Positions 35,943-45,737 of a stretch of 64,000 nt of DNA are shown here, piece by piece; position 1 is the first letter of the stretch, and every line of letters begins with the position of its first letter. The notes under the pieces are model-generated. The model was not told the origin of the DNA. It was given only the letters and a program-made list of their open reading frames with translations, and did not search any database. The position numbers were made by a program, and so were the translations under genes. Source of the DNA: Brevundimonas diminuta 3F5N (GTDB taxonomy: Bacteria > Pseudomonadota > Alphaproteobacteria > Caulobacterales > Caulobacteraceae); contig NZ_FUIE01000015.1 in the NCBI RefSeq assembly GCF_900163625.1, forward strand, positions 62,001 through 126,000, written 5' to 3'.

Positions 35943-38837
35943 ATGACCGACGCGCCCGCCGAATCCGCCTCCCGCCCCCTCACGCAAGACGGGCCGCCCC
36001 TGCGGCTGTGGTTGATCGACGCCTCGGCCTACATCTTCCGCGCCTATCACGCCCTGCCCCCGCTGACCCGCAAGTCGGACGGCCTGCCCGTGGGCGCGGT
36101 GCAGGGTTACTGCAACATGCTGTGGAAGCTGCTGAAGGACATGAAGGGCGAGGACGGGCCGACGCACCTGGTCGCCGTCTTCGACCACTCTGAGAAGACT
36201 TTCCGCAACGATCTCTATGATCAATACAAGGCCCACCGCCCCCCGGCGCCTGAGGATCTGGTCCCGCAGTTTCCCCTGGTGCGCGAGGCGACCAAGGCCT
36301 TCGGCGTCCACTGCGTCGAGATGGCCGGCTATGAGGCCGACGACCTGATCGCCACCTATGCCTGTCAAGCCCGCGATGCGGGCGGCGAGGCGGTGATCGT
36401 CAGCTCCGACAAGGATCTGATGCAGCTGATCGGCGACGGCGTGGTCATGTACGACCCGATGAAGGACCGCCGCCTCGAAGAAGAGGCCGTGTTCGAGAAG
36501 TTCGGCGTCACGCCCGACAAGGTGGTCGAGGTTCAGGCGCTGATCGGCGACAGCGTCGACAACGTGCCCGGCGCCCCCGGCATCGGCCCCAAAACGGCGG
36601 CCCAGCTGATCCACGAATACGGCGATCTGGACACCCTGCTGGCCCGCGCGGGCGAGATCAAGCAGCCCAAGCGCCGCGAGACCCTGATCAACTTCGCCGA
36701 CCAGATCCGCCTGTCGCGCGAACTGGTGAAGCTGACCTGCGACGCGCCGATCCCCGAACCGATCGACGACTTCATCATCCGCGACCCAGACCCCGAGGCC
36801 CTGTCGGCCTTCCTGGAGACGATGGAGTTCCGTTCGCTGGCCCGCCGCGTCGGCGACGGCAAGGCGCCGCAGAAGGAAGGCTCCGCCTTCACCCGTCAGC
36901 CGACAGCCCCCGTGGCCACGCCGCGCTATGGCCAGACCGAGGTCGCCGCCCCCGTCGACACCCACGCCTTCGACCGGGAGCGCTATGAGTGCGTACAGAC
37001 GCTGGAAGGCCTCGACCGTTGGATCGCGCGGGCGAAGGCGGCGGGCGTGGTCGGCTTCGACACCGAGACCGACGCCCTGTCTTCGACCCACGCCGGGCTG
37101 TGCGGCGTGTCGCTGGCGGTCGGGCCGAACGAGGCCTGCTACATCCCCCTGACGCATGAGCACGAGCCGACCGGAGACGGCGGCCTGGACTTCGGCGACG
37201 GCGGCGATGCGCGCCCGCCCCTGCAACAGATCGACAAGCCGACGGCCCTGGCCCGGCTGAAAGACCTGCTGGAAGACCCGTCGGTCCTGAAGGTCGGCCA
37301 GAACATCAAATACGACCTCGCCGTCATGGCCCGGCGCGGCGTGCGCGTCGCCCCGATCGACGATGTGATGCTGATCTCCTACGTCCTCGAAGGCGGTCTG
37401 CACGGCCACGGCATGGACGAACTGGCGCGGCTGCACCTCGGTCACGAGCCCATCCCGTTCAAGAGCGTGGCCGGGACCGGCAAGAGCCAGAAGAGCTTCA
37501 AGCACGTCGAGCTGAAATCGGCCGTCTGCTACGCCGCCGAAGATGCGGACGTGACCCTGCGCCTGCACCGCCTGCTGAAGCCGCGTCTGGCGGCCGAGGG
37601 CCTGTCGAGCGTCTATGAGACGCTGGAGCGCGGCATGCCCGCCGTTCTGGCCGACATGGAGCGGGCCGGCGTGCGGGTCGATCCCGACCGGCTGCGTTCC
37701 CTGTCCTCGACTTTCGGCCAGCGCATGGCCGAGCTGGAGGAAGAGGCGCACAAGCTGGCCGGCCGCCCGTTCAACGTCGGCAGCCCGCGCCAGATCGGCG
37801 AGATCCTGTTCGGCGAGATGAACCTGCCCGGCGGCAAGAAGACCGCCAGCGGCCAGTGGGGCACCGACGCCAGCGTGCTGGAAGAGCTGGCCCAGAACCA
37901 TCCCCTGCCCCGCACCATCCTGGACTGGCGCCAATTGTCCAAGCTGAAGGGCACCTACACCGACGCCCTGGTGGCGGCGATGGACCCGCAGACGAACCGG
38001 GTCCACACCTCATACCAACTGGCGGCGGCGACGACGGGGCGTCTGGCCTCATCCGACCCCAACCTTCAGAACATCCCGATCCGCACCGAGACGGGCCGCC
38101 AGATCCGTCAGGCCTTCATCGCCTCGCCGGGCCATGTGCTGATCAGCGCCGACTACAGCCAGATCGAGCTGCGCCTGCTGGCCCACATCGGCGACATTCC
38201 CGAGCTGAAGCGCGCCTTCAAAAACGGCCTCGACATTCACGCCGCCACCGCGTCCGAAATGTTCGGCGTGCCGGTCGAGGGCATGTCCAGCGAGACGCGC
38301 CGCCGGGCCAAGGCCATCAACTTCGGCATCATCTACGGCATCAGCGCCTTCGGCTTGGCCGCCCAGCTGGGCATCGAACAAGGTGAGGCCGGGGCCTACA
38401 TCAAGACCTATTTCGAGCGCTTCCCCGGCATCCGCGACTACATGGACAAGACCAAGGCGCTGGTGAAGGAGCAGGGCTTCGTCACCACCGTCTTCGGACG
38501 GCGCATCCACATCCCGGCCATCCACTCCAAGTCCGGCGCCGAGCGCCAGTTCGGCGAGCGCGCGGCCATCAACGCCCCGATTCAGGGCGCCGCCGCCGAC
38601 ATCATCCGCCGCGCCATGATCCGTATGCCGGGCGCCCTGCTTGATGCGGGCCTCCAGACCCGGATGCTGCTGCAGGTCCACGACGAACTGGTGTTCGAAG
38701 CCCCCGAGGCCGAGGCCGAGCGCGCCGTCGCCATCATCCGCCGCGTGATGGAGACCGCCGCTGAACCGGCCGTGGCCTTGAGCGTTCCGCTGGACGTCGA
38801 AGCCAAGGCCGCTGGCAACTGGGACGACGCGCACTAA
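35943..38837 (+). CDS. polA: DNA polymerase I
   Basis: Repair and Okazaki-fragment processing polymerase, 964 residues. The 5'-3' exonuclease covers about 15-285 (LIDASAYIFRAYHA, GYEADDLIATYA, GDSVDNVPGAPGIGPKTAAQ). The 3'-5' proofreading domain retains its acidic motif (GFDTETDALSS). The polymerase domain has motif A DYSQIELRLLAHI, the O-helix RRRAKAINFGIIYGIS and motif C QVHDELVFEAP. All three activities look intact. There is an insertion-like acidic loop (EHEPTGDGGLDFGDGGD) in the proofreading domain. Confidence 0.98.
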   Translation: MTDAPAESASRPLTQDGPPLRLWLIDASAYIFRAYHALPPLTRKSDGLPVGAVQGYCNMLWKLLKDMKGEDGPTHLVAVFDHSEKTFRNDLYDQYKAHRPPAPEDLVPQFPLVREATKAFGVHCVEMAGYEADDLIATYACQARDAGGEAVIVSSDKDLMQLIGDGVVMYDPMKDRRLEEEAVFEKFGVTPDKVVEVQALIGDSVDNVPGAPGIGPKTAAQLIHEYGDLDTLLARAGEIKQPKRRETLINFADQIRLSRELVKLTCDAPIPEPIDDFIIRDPDPEALSAFLETMEFRSLARRVGDGKAPQKEGSAFTRQPTAPVATPRYGQTEVAAPVDTHAFDRERYECVQTLEGLDRWIARAKAAGVVGFDTETDALSSTHAGLCGVSLAVGPNEACYIPLTHEHEPTGDGGLDFGDGGDARPPLQQIDKPTALARLKDLLEDPSVLKVGQNIKYDLAVMARRGVRVAPIDDVMLISYVLEGGLHGHGMDELARLHLGHEPIPFKSVAGTGKSQKSFKHVELKSAVCYAAEDADVTLRLHRLLKPRLAAEGLSSVYETLERGMPAVLADMERAGVRVDPDRLRSLSSTFGQRMAELEEEAHKLAGRPFNVGSPRQIGEILFGEMNLPGGKKTASGQWGTDASVLEELAQNHPLPRTILDWRQLSKLKGTYTDALVAAMDPQTNRVHTSYQLAAATTGRLASSDPNLQNIPIRTETGRQIRQAFIASPGHVLISADYSQIELRLLAHIGDIPELKRAFKNGLDIHAATASEMFGVPVEGMSSETRRRAKAINFGIIYGISAFGLAAQLGIEQGEAGAYIKTYFERFPGIRDYMDKTKALVKEQGFVTTVFGRRIHIPAIHSKSGAERQFGERAAINAPIQGAAADIIRRAMIRMPGALLDAGLQTRMLLQVHDELVFEAPEAEAERAVAIIRRVMETAAEPAVALSVPLDVEAKAAGNWDDAH

Positions 38838-38882
38838 ATCCACTTCTTCGAGCAAGCCCTTATCTCTGAACAAGGATGTGAC

Positions 38883-39191
38883 ATGAGCCTGGATCCCGAA
38901 ATCCGCGACAACGAAGAGGCCAAGCGCTACGAGCTGGACGTCGACGGCGAGACCGCCGTGGTCATCTACAACCCCGTCGCGGGCGGGCGCCTGATCACCG
39001 AGACCCTCGTGCCAGTCCCGCTGGAAGGGCGCGGCATCGCCAGCCGCATGGCCAAGCACGTCCTGGCCGATCTGAAGTCGAAAGACCTGCTGATCCTGCC
39101 GACCTGCCCCTTCTTCTCCAGCTACCTGAAGAAGCACCCGGAATACGCCGATCAGGTGCATCCGACCTATCGGGCCATGCTGGGCCTGTAG
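38883..39191 (+). CDS. small GNAT-like acetyltransferase (YidJ/Acetyltransf_CG type)
   Basis: A 102-residue single-domain protein similar to the short GNAT group found from bacteria to yeast. Segments: RYELDVDGETAVVIYNP, the acetyl-CoA loop PVPLEGRGIASRMAKHVLADL, then ILPTCPFFSSYLKKHPEYADQV, which is the signature ending of this group. The substrate is unknown. Located between polA and a flavoprotein gene, each with its own short spacer. Confidence 0.9.
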   Translation: MSLDPEIRDNEEAKRYELDVDGETAVVIYNPVAGGRLITETLVPVPLEGRGIASRMAKHVLADLKSKDLLILPTCPFFSSYLKKHPEYADQVHPTYRAMLGL

Positions 39192-39230
39192 GGCATCGCT
39201 TCAAGCCCCGCCTCCTGCTAGGGCGGGGCG

Positions 39231-40454
39231 ATGAAGTCTTCAGACATCGACGTCCTGATCGTCGGCGCCGGCGCGGCCGGCATGATGTGCGCCATCGAGG
39301 CGGGCAAGCGCGGCCGCCGCGTGCGCGTGATCGACCACGCCCGCGCGCCGGGCGAGAAGATCCGCATCTCGGGCGGCGGGCGATGCAACTTCACCAATCT
39401 GGGGACCGGCGGCGCCAATTTCCTGGGCGAGAATCCGCGCTTCGCCCTGTCGGCCCTGCGCCGCTTCACTCAGCACGACTTCATCAAGATGGTCGATCGC
39501 CACGGCATCGCCTGGCACGAAAAGACACTGGGTCAACTGTTCTGCGACGACAGCGCCAAGCAGATCATTCGTATGCTGACCGACGAGATGAAGGCGGCGG
39601 GCGTCACCCTGTCGCTGGGCCTCGGCGTCAAGGCGGTAGAGCGCGCGGGCGATCGGTTTCAGGTCGATCTGGACGACGGATCGCGGGTGACGGCGGCCTC
39701 GCTGGTCGTGGCGACCGGCGGCAAGTCCATTCCCAAGATGGGGGCCACCGGCTGGGGCTATGAGGTCGCGCGGCGCTTCGGTCTGCGCGTCACCGACACC
39801 CGGCCTGCGCTGGTCCCCCTGACGTTCGAGCCGGGGCTGCTGGAACAGCTCAAGCCGCTGGCGGGGGTAACGGTCGACGCCGTCGTGTGGCACAAGGCGC
39901 CCAAGGACGCGGGCGCGGGTCGCCCGGCCAAGGAAACCGTCTTCCGCGAGGGCCTGCTGTTCACCCATCGCGGCCTGTCGGGGCCATCGATCCTGCAGAT
40001 CAGCACCTACTGGCGCGAGGGCGAGGCGATCACCGTCGATCTGGCCCCCGACCGCGACGCCGCCGCCGAAATTCTGGCCGCCAAGACCGAAAACGGCAAG
40101 CAGGCCGTGCACACGGCCGTCGGCCACGTCGTGCCGCGTCGTCTGGCCGAAGCCCTGTGTGCGCGCGAAAACCTGTCGGGCAAGCTGGCCGAGGTCGGCG
40201 ACAAGAAGCTGCGCGTCCTGGCCGAGGCCGTCAACGCCTGGACGGTCAAGCCGGTCGGCTCCGAAGGCTATCGCACCGCCGAGGTGACGCTGGGCGGGGT
40301 CGACACCGCCGCCCTGGACCAACAGACGATGGAGGCCAAGACCGTGCCCGGCCTGTTCTTCATCGGCGAGGTCGCGGACGTCACCGGCTGGCTGGGCGGC
40401 TACAATTTCCAGTGGGCCTGGTCGTCGGGCTGGGCGGCGGGCCAGCACTGCTGA
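39231..40454 (+). CDS. BaiN/RdsA-like NAD(P)/FAD-dependent oxidoreductase (HI0933 family)
   Basis: A 407-residue flavoprotein. The FAD-binding site is VLIVGAGAAGMMCAIEAGKRG, the family signature is GEKIRISGGGRCNFTNLG, and LFTHRGLSGPSILQIS and GLFFIGEVADVTGWLGGYNFQWAWSSG end the domain. The family is annotated as TIGR00275/HI0933-like; in gut bacteria BaiN acts on bile acids, but in most species the substrate is unknown. Confidence 0.92.
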   Translation: MKSSDIDVLIVGAGAAGMMCAIEAGKRGRRVRVIDHARAPGEKIRISGGGRCNFTNLGTGGANFLGENPRFALSALRRFTQHDFIKMVDRHGIAWHEKTLGQLFCDDSAKQIIRMLTDEMKAAGVTLSLGLGVKAVERAGDRFQVDLDDGSRVTAASLVVATGGKSIPKMGATGWGYEVARRFGLRVTDTRPALVPLTFEPGLLEQLKPLAGVTVDAVVWHKAPKDAGAGRPAKETVFREGLLFTHRGLSGPSILQISTYWREGEAITVDLAPDRDAAAEILAAKTENGKQAVHTAVGHVVPRRLAEALCARENLSGKLAEVGDKKLRVLAEAVNAWTVKPVGSEGYRTAEVTLGGVDTAALDQQTMEAKTVPGLFFIGEVADVTGWLGGYNFQWAWSSGWAAGQHC

Positions 40455-40601
40455 TCGCGTGAAAACAGGGCCCTGCGGCGACGCGGCGCGTTGTCGCGGG
40501 GGCGGGCGATCCCTACCTCTTTTGCTGTAGCGGGACGGGCCCCTCTGGCGGCGCTTCGGCGGCGTGATGTCGGACCGCATTCAACGACGAAAGAGGATTT
40601 C

Positions 40602-40952
40602 ATGCCCCTGCTGATGTGTCCCAACGACAATGCGCCCATGCAGACGCTGGACCGCCACGGCGTCCAGTTCGACATGTGCCCGACCTGTCGCGGCGTCTGG
40701 CTGGATCGCGGCGAACTGGAAAAGCTGATGGCCGCCGCCGGCGATGAGGGCCGCGCGTCCGCGCCCGCCGCCCCGACCCACGTCCCGCCGCCGCAACCGG
40801 CCCAACCTCAGCAGCCCTGGGGAGCCCAGCCGACCTATCGCGAGCCGCCGCGCCATCGCGACGACCGCTATGACCACGACCGTCGCCGCGACGACGACTA
40901 CCACTACCGCAAGAAGAAGAAGCGGTTGGACATCTTCGACATCTTCGACTGA
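40602..40952 (+). CDS. zf-TFIIB domain protein
   Basis: A 116-residue protein. The N-terminal zinc knuckle follows the zf-TFIIB pattern: MPLLMCPNDNAPMQTL then FDMCPTCRGVWLDRGELEKL. The first pair is altered: Cys6 is present but the expected second Cys is Asp9, while C26 and C29 are intact. The tail is rich in Pro/Gln, then in His/Asp/Arg, then Lys, ending RLDIFDIFD. ATG 40602 has AGAGGA upstream. Function unknown. Confidence 0.88.
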   Translation: MPLLMCPNDNAPMQTLDRHGVQFDMCPTCRGVWLDRGELEKLMAAAGDEGRASAPAAPTHVPPPQPAQPQQPWGAQPTYREPPRHRDDRYDHDRRRDDDYHYRKKKKRLDIFDIFD

Positions 40953-40965
40953 CGCCGAAGGGCGG

Positions 40966-42693
40966 TCAGGCCGCCAGGCCGACCGCCTGCATCAGAGGCC
41001 GCAGGGTCAGCACCGCCTGCGGCTCCGCTCCCAGGGCGGCGCGGGTGTCCGGCGCGCGCATCAACCGCACCGCTTCCGCGCGTGCGCGTTCAGCGACCGG
41101 GCCGGTCGGTCCCGTTTCCGCCGCCGCCAGCCTCAACAGGGCCGCCAGCTTCTGAGGGATCGGCGCCGGCGCGCGAGCGATCTGCGTCGTCAGCCGGGCG
41201 TCGGCCTCGACCGCGCCTCCGACCAGGCCCAGGGCGTCGACGACAGCCTGGGTCTCGCGCTCGGGCAGGCCCGCGTTACGCACCGACCGTTGCAGAATGA
41301 CCAGCGACAGCAGACGCTGCCCCGGCGGCGCGGCATCGGTCGTCAGCCGACCGCGCAGCTCGGTCTCAAAACGCAGGGAGGCGACGCAGGCGTCCAGCCA
41401 GCGCGCGGCCGCCCGCTTATTGGCGCCGCCGGTGACGTTCTCGCACAGACGGGTCAGGCGCTCCGCCTCGGCCAGGACGGACGTGCAGTCGGCGACATAG
41501 GCGGCGACGAAATCGGCGGCGACCAGGCTGCGCGAGCGTTCGATGAAGGCGGTCTGCACCTCTTCCAGAGTCAGCAGCCGTCCCGCCGTGGCCGTCAGGG
41601 CCGTGGCCAGGGCGCGCAGAATGTCGATCTCGCCCACCGCATCGCCCGGCCGCAGGCGGCGCTGGCTCATCAGCTCGCGCAGCACCATCCGCGCCAGGGC
41701 CGCCGCCAACAGAGGGAACTCCCCTGCCGCCAACCGCTCGCCCAGTCGCGCGGGCGGGCCTTCGACCGGCGGCACCAGCAGGGTCAGGCGCGGGTCATGA
41801 GCGAGGATGGCCCCGACCTCGCGCGGCGCGACCATCCGCACCGCCGCCGCCAGGCTGGAGCCCTGATCCAGACCGGGACCGAGAATCTGCGCCAGGCCCG
41901 CGCGCGATCCCAGAAGCTCGCACAGGATCTGCTCGACCGCGACGAACACCAGTGCGCGCGGCGGCCCCTCAAGCGGCGCCCGGTCGCAGATGTCCATCAG
42001 CCGCTCCAGCCGCGCCCGCGCCCCCGTCAGGGCGCGCAGAGACCCGGCCACCGCGCCGCCCATGAGAAAGGCCCGGTCCGCCGCGCCGACAAGACTGTGC
42101 GCCAGATCGGCGACGGACCGCGTCTCCAGATCCGCGAACGTTCGGCTGCGGCCCGCCTTCAGCAACCGCTCGATCGCCTGCTCGGCCAGGCGCTGATAGT
42201 GGCGCATCAGCTCATGCACCGACTGGCCGGGAACGGCCTGAGCCTCGGGCACGGCGACCTTCTGGATGGCGTGCTGCAACTCCACGCCGGAGGCTTCCAG
42301 CCGCTCGGCCAGATCCGGCCGATGCAGCAGTTCGAAGGCCGTCGCGCCCTGGCGCCCCAACCAGTCCTCCAGGATGCGGCCAATGGTCTCGCGCGCATGG
42401 GGGGCGTAGAGGTCCTGCACCCCACGACAGGAAGGGCCGCGCGGCTCGACCGGCGCCGGGCGCTTGCGCTTCAGTTCCGGCGCGCCGCGCGTCAGGACGA
42501 CGACGCTGGCGAACTCCATGGTCTCGGGGTCCAAGGTCTCCTTGGTGACGCGCACGGCCACAGCCTGACGGTCGCGCATCAGATCCTCGGCCGTCTCCAT
42601 GGCGCGGCGGCGGTCCTCCATGGCCTGCGACAGAGACCAGTCGTCCGGCGGCGTGCGGCGGATGTAAATTTCGTAGTGAACGGGACCGGCCAT
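40966..42693 (-). CDS. conserved hypothetical protein, 575 residues, divergent from chvI
   Basis: I do not recognise this family. It starts MAGPVHYEIYIRRTPPDDWSL, a small alpha/beta segment with a hydrophilic stretch to residue ~85, then a long helical, Ala/Arg/Leu-rich region with no membrane helix and no signal peptide, so a cytosolic multi-helix protein is likely. It contains a few Cys (PSCRGVQD, LCENVTGG, ILCELLG). Its start is 216 bp from the chvI start across a region with inverted repeats, suggesting shared control with the ChvGI system (inference). Confidence 0.8.
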   Translation of the reverse strand: MAGPVHYEIYIRRTPPDDWSLSQAMEDRRRAMETAEDLMRDRQAVAVRVTKETLDPETMEFASVVVLTRGAPELKRKRPAPVEPRGPSCRGVQDLYAPHARETIGRILEDWLGRQGATAFELLHRPDLAERLEASGVELQHAIQKVAVPEAQAVPGQSVHELMRHYQRLAEQAIERLLKAGRSRTFADLETRSVADLAHSLVGAADRAFLMGGAVAGSLRALTGARARLERLMDICDRAPLEGPPRALVFVAVEQILCELLGSRAGLAQILGPGLDQGSSLAAAVRMVAPREVGAILAHDPRLTLLVPPVEGPPARLGERLAAGEFPLLAAALARMVLRELMSQRRLRPGDAVGEIDILRALATALTATAGRLLTLEEVQTAFIERSRSLVAADFVAAYVADCTSVLAEAERLTRLCENVTGGANKRAAARWLDACVASLRFETELRGRLTTDAAPPGQRLLSLVILQRSVRNAGLPERETQAVVDALGLVGGAVEADARLTTQIARAPAPIPQKLAALLRLAAAETGPTGPVAERARAEAVRLMRAPDTRAALGAEPQAVLTLRPLMQAVGLAA

Positions 42694-42740
42694 GGCGCCT
42701 TCGTGGACAGCAAGACGGCTATTCTGACTTTCCAGGCTTT

Positions 42741-42758
42741 AAGGCGAGGTTTCGCCTT
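42741..42758. repeat. inverted repeat upstream of chvI
   Basis: AAGGCGA (42741-42747) and TCGCCTT (42752-42758) are perfect complements around GGTT. It could be an operator or an RNA hairpin. The following T-run is too short for a clear terminator, and no gene upstream on the plus strand needs one. Confidence 0.45.
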
Positions 42759-42909
42759 TTCCTCGCACGGGTTGAAAGGCAGAGTCGCGCAAACCATTTT
42801 GCAGTGGCCGTAAAGTCACCGCGAATGCATAGAACGGTTACGCTTGCCGCGCGTTACCGGATACGGCGGCCGATCACGCGATCGACCCGCCCGCACTAAG
42901 GAGAAGCCC

Positions 42910-43617
42910 TTGGCTAACATCACCCTGGTCGACGACGACGAGAACATCGTGGCCTCCGTCTCTCTGGCGCTGGAAAGCCACGGCCATACGGTGACCGCCT
43001 ATCACGACGGCGCGTCGGGCCTGGAAGCGTTGGAGGCCACCCCGCCGGACCTAGCCATCCTGGACGTCAAGATGCCCCGTATGGACGGCATGGAAGTGCT
43101 GCGCCGTCTGCGCCAGACCTCCAGCATTCCTGTCATCATGCTGACGTCCAAGGACGAGGAGATCGACGAGATCCTCGGCTTCAACCTCGGCGCCGACGAC
43201 TACATCCACAAGCCCTTCAGCCAGCGCCTGCTGATTGAACGGGTGAAGGCCCTGCTGCGCCGCGCGGGCGTGGAAGGCCTCGACCCGATCGATCCCGCCG
43301 CCGTCGAAGCCGGCAAGGCGATCAAGCGCGGCAAGCTGTCGATGGACCCGGCGCGCCACGAATCGACCTGGGACGGCCGTCCGGTCAAGCTGACCGTCAC
43401 CGAGTTCCTGCTGCTGCAAGCCCTGGCCCAGCGCCCCGGTTTCGTGAAGAGCCGCGACAATCTGATGGACGCCGCCTATGACGATCAGGTCTATGTCGAC
43501 GACCGCACCATCGACAGCCATGTGAAACGGATGCGAAAGAAGTTCCGCATGGTCGACCCTGAATTCGACGCTATCGAGACCCTGTATGGCGTCGGATACC
43601 GCTACCGCGAGAGCTGA
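42910..43617 (+). CDS. chvI: response regulator ChvI
   Basis: A 235-residue OmpR-family regulator of envelope and acid stress. The receiver has D8-D9-D10, phospho-acceptor D52 ([13 protein letters not shown]), T in IMLTSKDEE and K in DDYIHKPFS. The winged-helix part includes [17 protein letters not shown] and [15 protein letters not shown]. The start is TTG 42910, with AAGGAG six bases ahead; no ATG is better placed. It overlaps chvG by 32 bp. Confidence 0.95.
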   Translation: MANITLVDDDENIVASVSLALESHGHTVTAYHDGASGLEALEATPPDLAILDVKMPRMDGMEVLRRLRQTSSIPVIMLTSKDEEIDEILGFNLGADDYIHKPFSQRLLIERVKALLRRAGVEGLDPIDPAAVEAGKAIKRGKLSMDPARHESTWDGRPVKLTVTEFLLLQALAQRPGFVKSRDNLMDAAYDDQVYVDDRTIDSHVKRMRKKFRMVDPEFDAIETLYGVGYRYRES

Positions 43618-45196
43618 ACCTGAAGACGCCCCGGCGCGGCGCCGATTCCGCTTCGGCGGATCGCGCCTGGGCGGCTTCATCCTGGCCCTCAATCTTCTCA
43701 GCCTGCTGATCCTGTTCGGCGGCGCCCTGCTGCTGAACGAGTGGCGGCGCGGTCTGATCGAGGCGCGCCAGGAATCGCTGGGCGTTCAGGCTGAACTGCT
43801 GGCCAACGTCCTGGGCGAACTGGGCATCACCCAGGGCGACCCCTATCCCATGCTGGATGACCGTGCGGCCGCCCTGTGGCTGCGCGACAACTTCATCCCG
43901 GCAGGCCAGCGCGCCCGCCTGTTCGACATGGACGGGATCGAGGTGTCGGACTCCTATCGGGTCAGCGACGCCATCCCCGGCGCCCCCCTGCCTCCGGCCA
44001 ACCCGGCGGGCACGGCCCTGGCCCCGACCGAGCCTTCACGCCGCGAAACCGCCCGCTTGACCCGCGCCGACGCCGAACTGTCGGCCGAGGTCGAGCGCGC
44101 CCTGCAGGGCACGCCTCAAGCCGCCATCCGCCGCAATGAAGAGGGCGAGCGCGTCGTCTCCGTCTCCCTGCCCGTGCGCCATGTGCAGCAGGTCCTGGGC
44201 GTGCTGACCCTGGAAGCGGGCGACGTCAACGCCACCCTGGACGCGCAACGCCGCGCCCTGATGCCCTTCGCCCTGGTGGCCTTGGCGGTGAACCTGCTGG
44301 CGTCGCTGGTGCTGCACCTGTTCGTGGCGCGGCCGGTGATGCGGCTGTCGGCGGCGGCGGACCAGGTGCGCCTGCAGCGCGCCCGCGCCATCTCCCTGCC
44401 CGACCTCGAGGACCGCCGCGACGAGATCGGCGACCTGGCTCGCGCGCTTGAGTCCATGACCGACACCCTGTCGACGCGCATGGACGCCATCGAGCGCTTC
44501 GCCGCCGACGTCAGCCACGAGATCAAGAACCCCCTGACCTCGATCCGCTCGGCGCTGGAGACCCTGCCTTTGGTCAAGACCGATGAGCAGCGGGCTCGCT
44601 TGACCAATCTGCTGCAGCAGGACGTACGGCGGCTGGATCGCCTGATCACCGACATCTCCAACGCCTCGCGTCTGGACGCCGAACTGTCGCGCGACCGCCC
44701 GCGCGCCATCGACCTGAAGGAACTGCTGGGCGACATCATCGGCGTCTATGAGGCCGGTCAGAAGCCGGGCGAGCCCCCGGTGCGCTTCGTCCTGACCGCC
44801 GACAGCGCCCGCGTCATCGGCCGCGACATTCCTCTGGGCCAGGTGTTCCGCAACCTGATCGACAACGCCCGCTCCTTCAGCCCGCCTGGCGGCGAAGTTC
44901 GCGTCAGCCTGGAACGCGACGACAGCCAGCCCGACCTGCCCCTGCGCATCCGCGTCGAAGACGACGGCCCCGGCATCCCGGCTGAAAACCTGGAGACGGT
45001 GTTCGAACGCTTCTACACCTCTCGGCCCAAGGGCACGGCCTTCGGCGCCAACTCGGGCCTGGGCCTGGCCATCGTGCGCCAGATCATCGACGCCCACGGC
45101 GGACACGTCCACGCCGAGAACCGCACCGGCCCCGACGGCGCCGTCGTCGGCGCCCTCTTCGAGGTGCGATTGCCAGCTACGGGCAAGCGCCCGTGA
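43586..45196 (+). CDS. chvG: sensor histidine kinase ChvG
   Basis: A 536-residue inner-membrane kinase, partner of ChvI. Helix 1 lies at about 30-50 ([22 protein letters not shown]), then a stimulus domain of the ChvG/ExoS kind ([17 protein letters not shown]) exposed to the periplasm. Helix 2 near 230-250 is followed by HAMP, HisKA with H311 ([14 protein letters not shown]) and HATPase ([31 protein letters not shown]). In rhizobia ChvG/ExoS activity is held down by the periplasmic ExoR, which is not in this window. It starts inside the chvI 3' end. Confidence 0.94.
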   Translation: MASDTATARAEPEDAPARRRFRFGGSRLGGFILALNLLSLLILFGGALLLNEWRRGLIEARQESLGVQAELLANVLGELGITQGDPYPMLDDRAAALWLRDNFIPAGQRARLFDMDGIEVSDSYRVSDAIPGAPLPPANPAGTALAPTEPSRRETARLTRADAELSAEVERALQGTPQAAIRRNEEGERVVSVSLPVRHVQQVLGVLTLEAGDVNATLDAQRRALMPFALVALAVNLLASLVLHLFVARPVMRLSAAADQVRLQRARAISLPDLEDRRDEIGDLARALESMTDTLSTRMDAIERFAADVSHEIKNPLTSIRSALETLPLVKTDEQRARLTNLLQQDVRRLDRLITDISNASRLDAELSRDRPRAIDLKELLGDIIGVYEAGQKPGEPPVRFVLTADSARVIGRDIPLGQVFRNLIDNARSFSPPGGEVRVSLERDDSQPDLPLRIRVEDDGPGIPAENLETVFERFYTSRPKGTAFGANSGLGLAIVRQIIDAHGGHVHAENRTGPDGAVVGALFEVRLPATGKRP

Positions 45197-45660
45197 CAAC
45201 GCCGCGCCAGCCCCTGCACGCCACCGTCGCCGCGCTCCGGCTCGGCGGCGCCTGGCGCGGCGTGCTGATCCAGGGACGATCCGGCGTCGGCAAGAGCGAT
45301 CTGGCCCTGCGGCTGATGCAGAACGGCTGGCGACTGGTCGGCGACGACTGGGTCGAGGTCTTCGCCTGCGAGGGCGCCCTCTACGCCGCCGCGCCCGCGA
45401 CCATCGCCGGGCGGATGGAGGTGCGCGGCCTGGGCGTCGTCAGCCAGCCTTTCCGGCCGCTGACGCGGATCGCCCTGTCGCTGCGCCTGACCCATGAGCC
45501 GGTCGAGCGGATGCCCGAAGCCGCCCAGGACGTGATCGACGGAATCGCGATTCCACGCCTGGTTCTGGACCCACGTCCCGCCTCGGCGCCCCTGGTCGTC
45601 GCGGCGGCGATGGACGTCGTCGCAACGCTTCCGCAACGGCGCGACGACGGCGCCCTTTGA
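45193..45660 (+). CDS. hprK: HPr kinase/phosphorylase, short alphaproteobacterial type
   Basis: A 155-residue HprK C-terminal catalytic domain without the N-terminal domain found in Firmicutes, as is usual in alphaproteobacteria. The P-loop GRSGVGKS lies at 28-35, and GWRLVGDDWVEV holds the capping Asp residues. IAGRMEVRGLG matches the HprK signature. It phosphorylates or dephosphorylates HPr at a serine, and S52 in the HPr gene 480 bp downstream is the likely target. The start is GTG, overlapping the chvG stop. Confidence 0.9.
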   Translation: MTTPRQPLHATVAALRLGGAWRGVLIQGRSGVGKSDLALRLMQNGWRLVGDDWVEVFACEGALYAAAPATIAGRMEVRGLGVVSQPFRPLTRIALSLRLTHEPVERMPEAAQDVIDGIAIPRLVLDPRPASAPLVVAAAMDVVATLPQRRDDGAL

Positions 45661-45737
45661 TCCGCGCCGCGATTGCCCTATGAAACGAGGCTTGTCGCTC
45701 GTCGAGGCGAGCTGGGGATGTCTTTGGTGAAGCCTAT

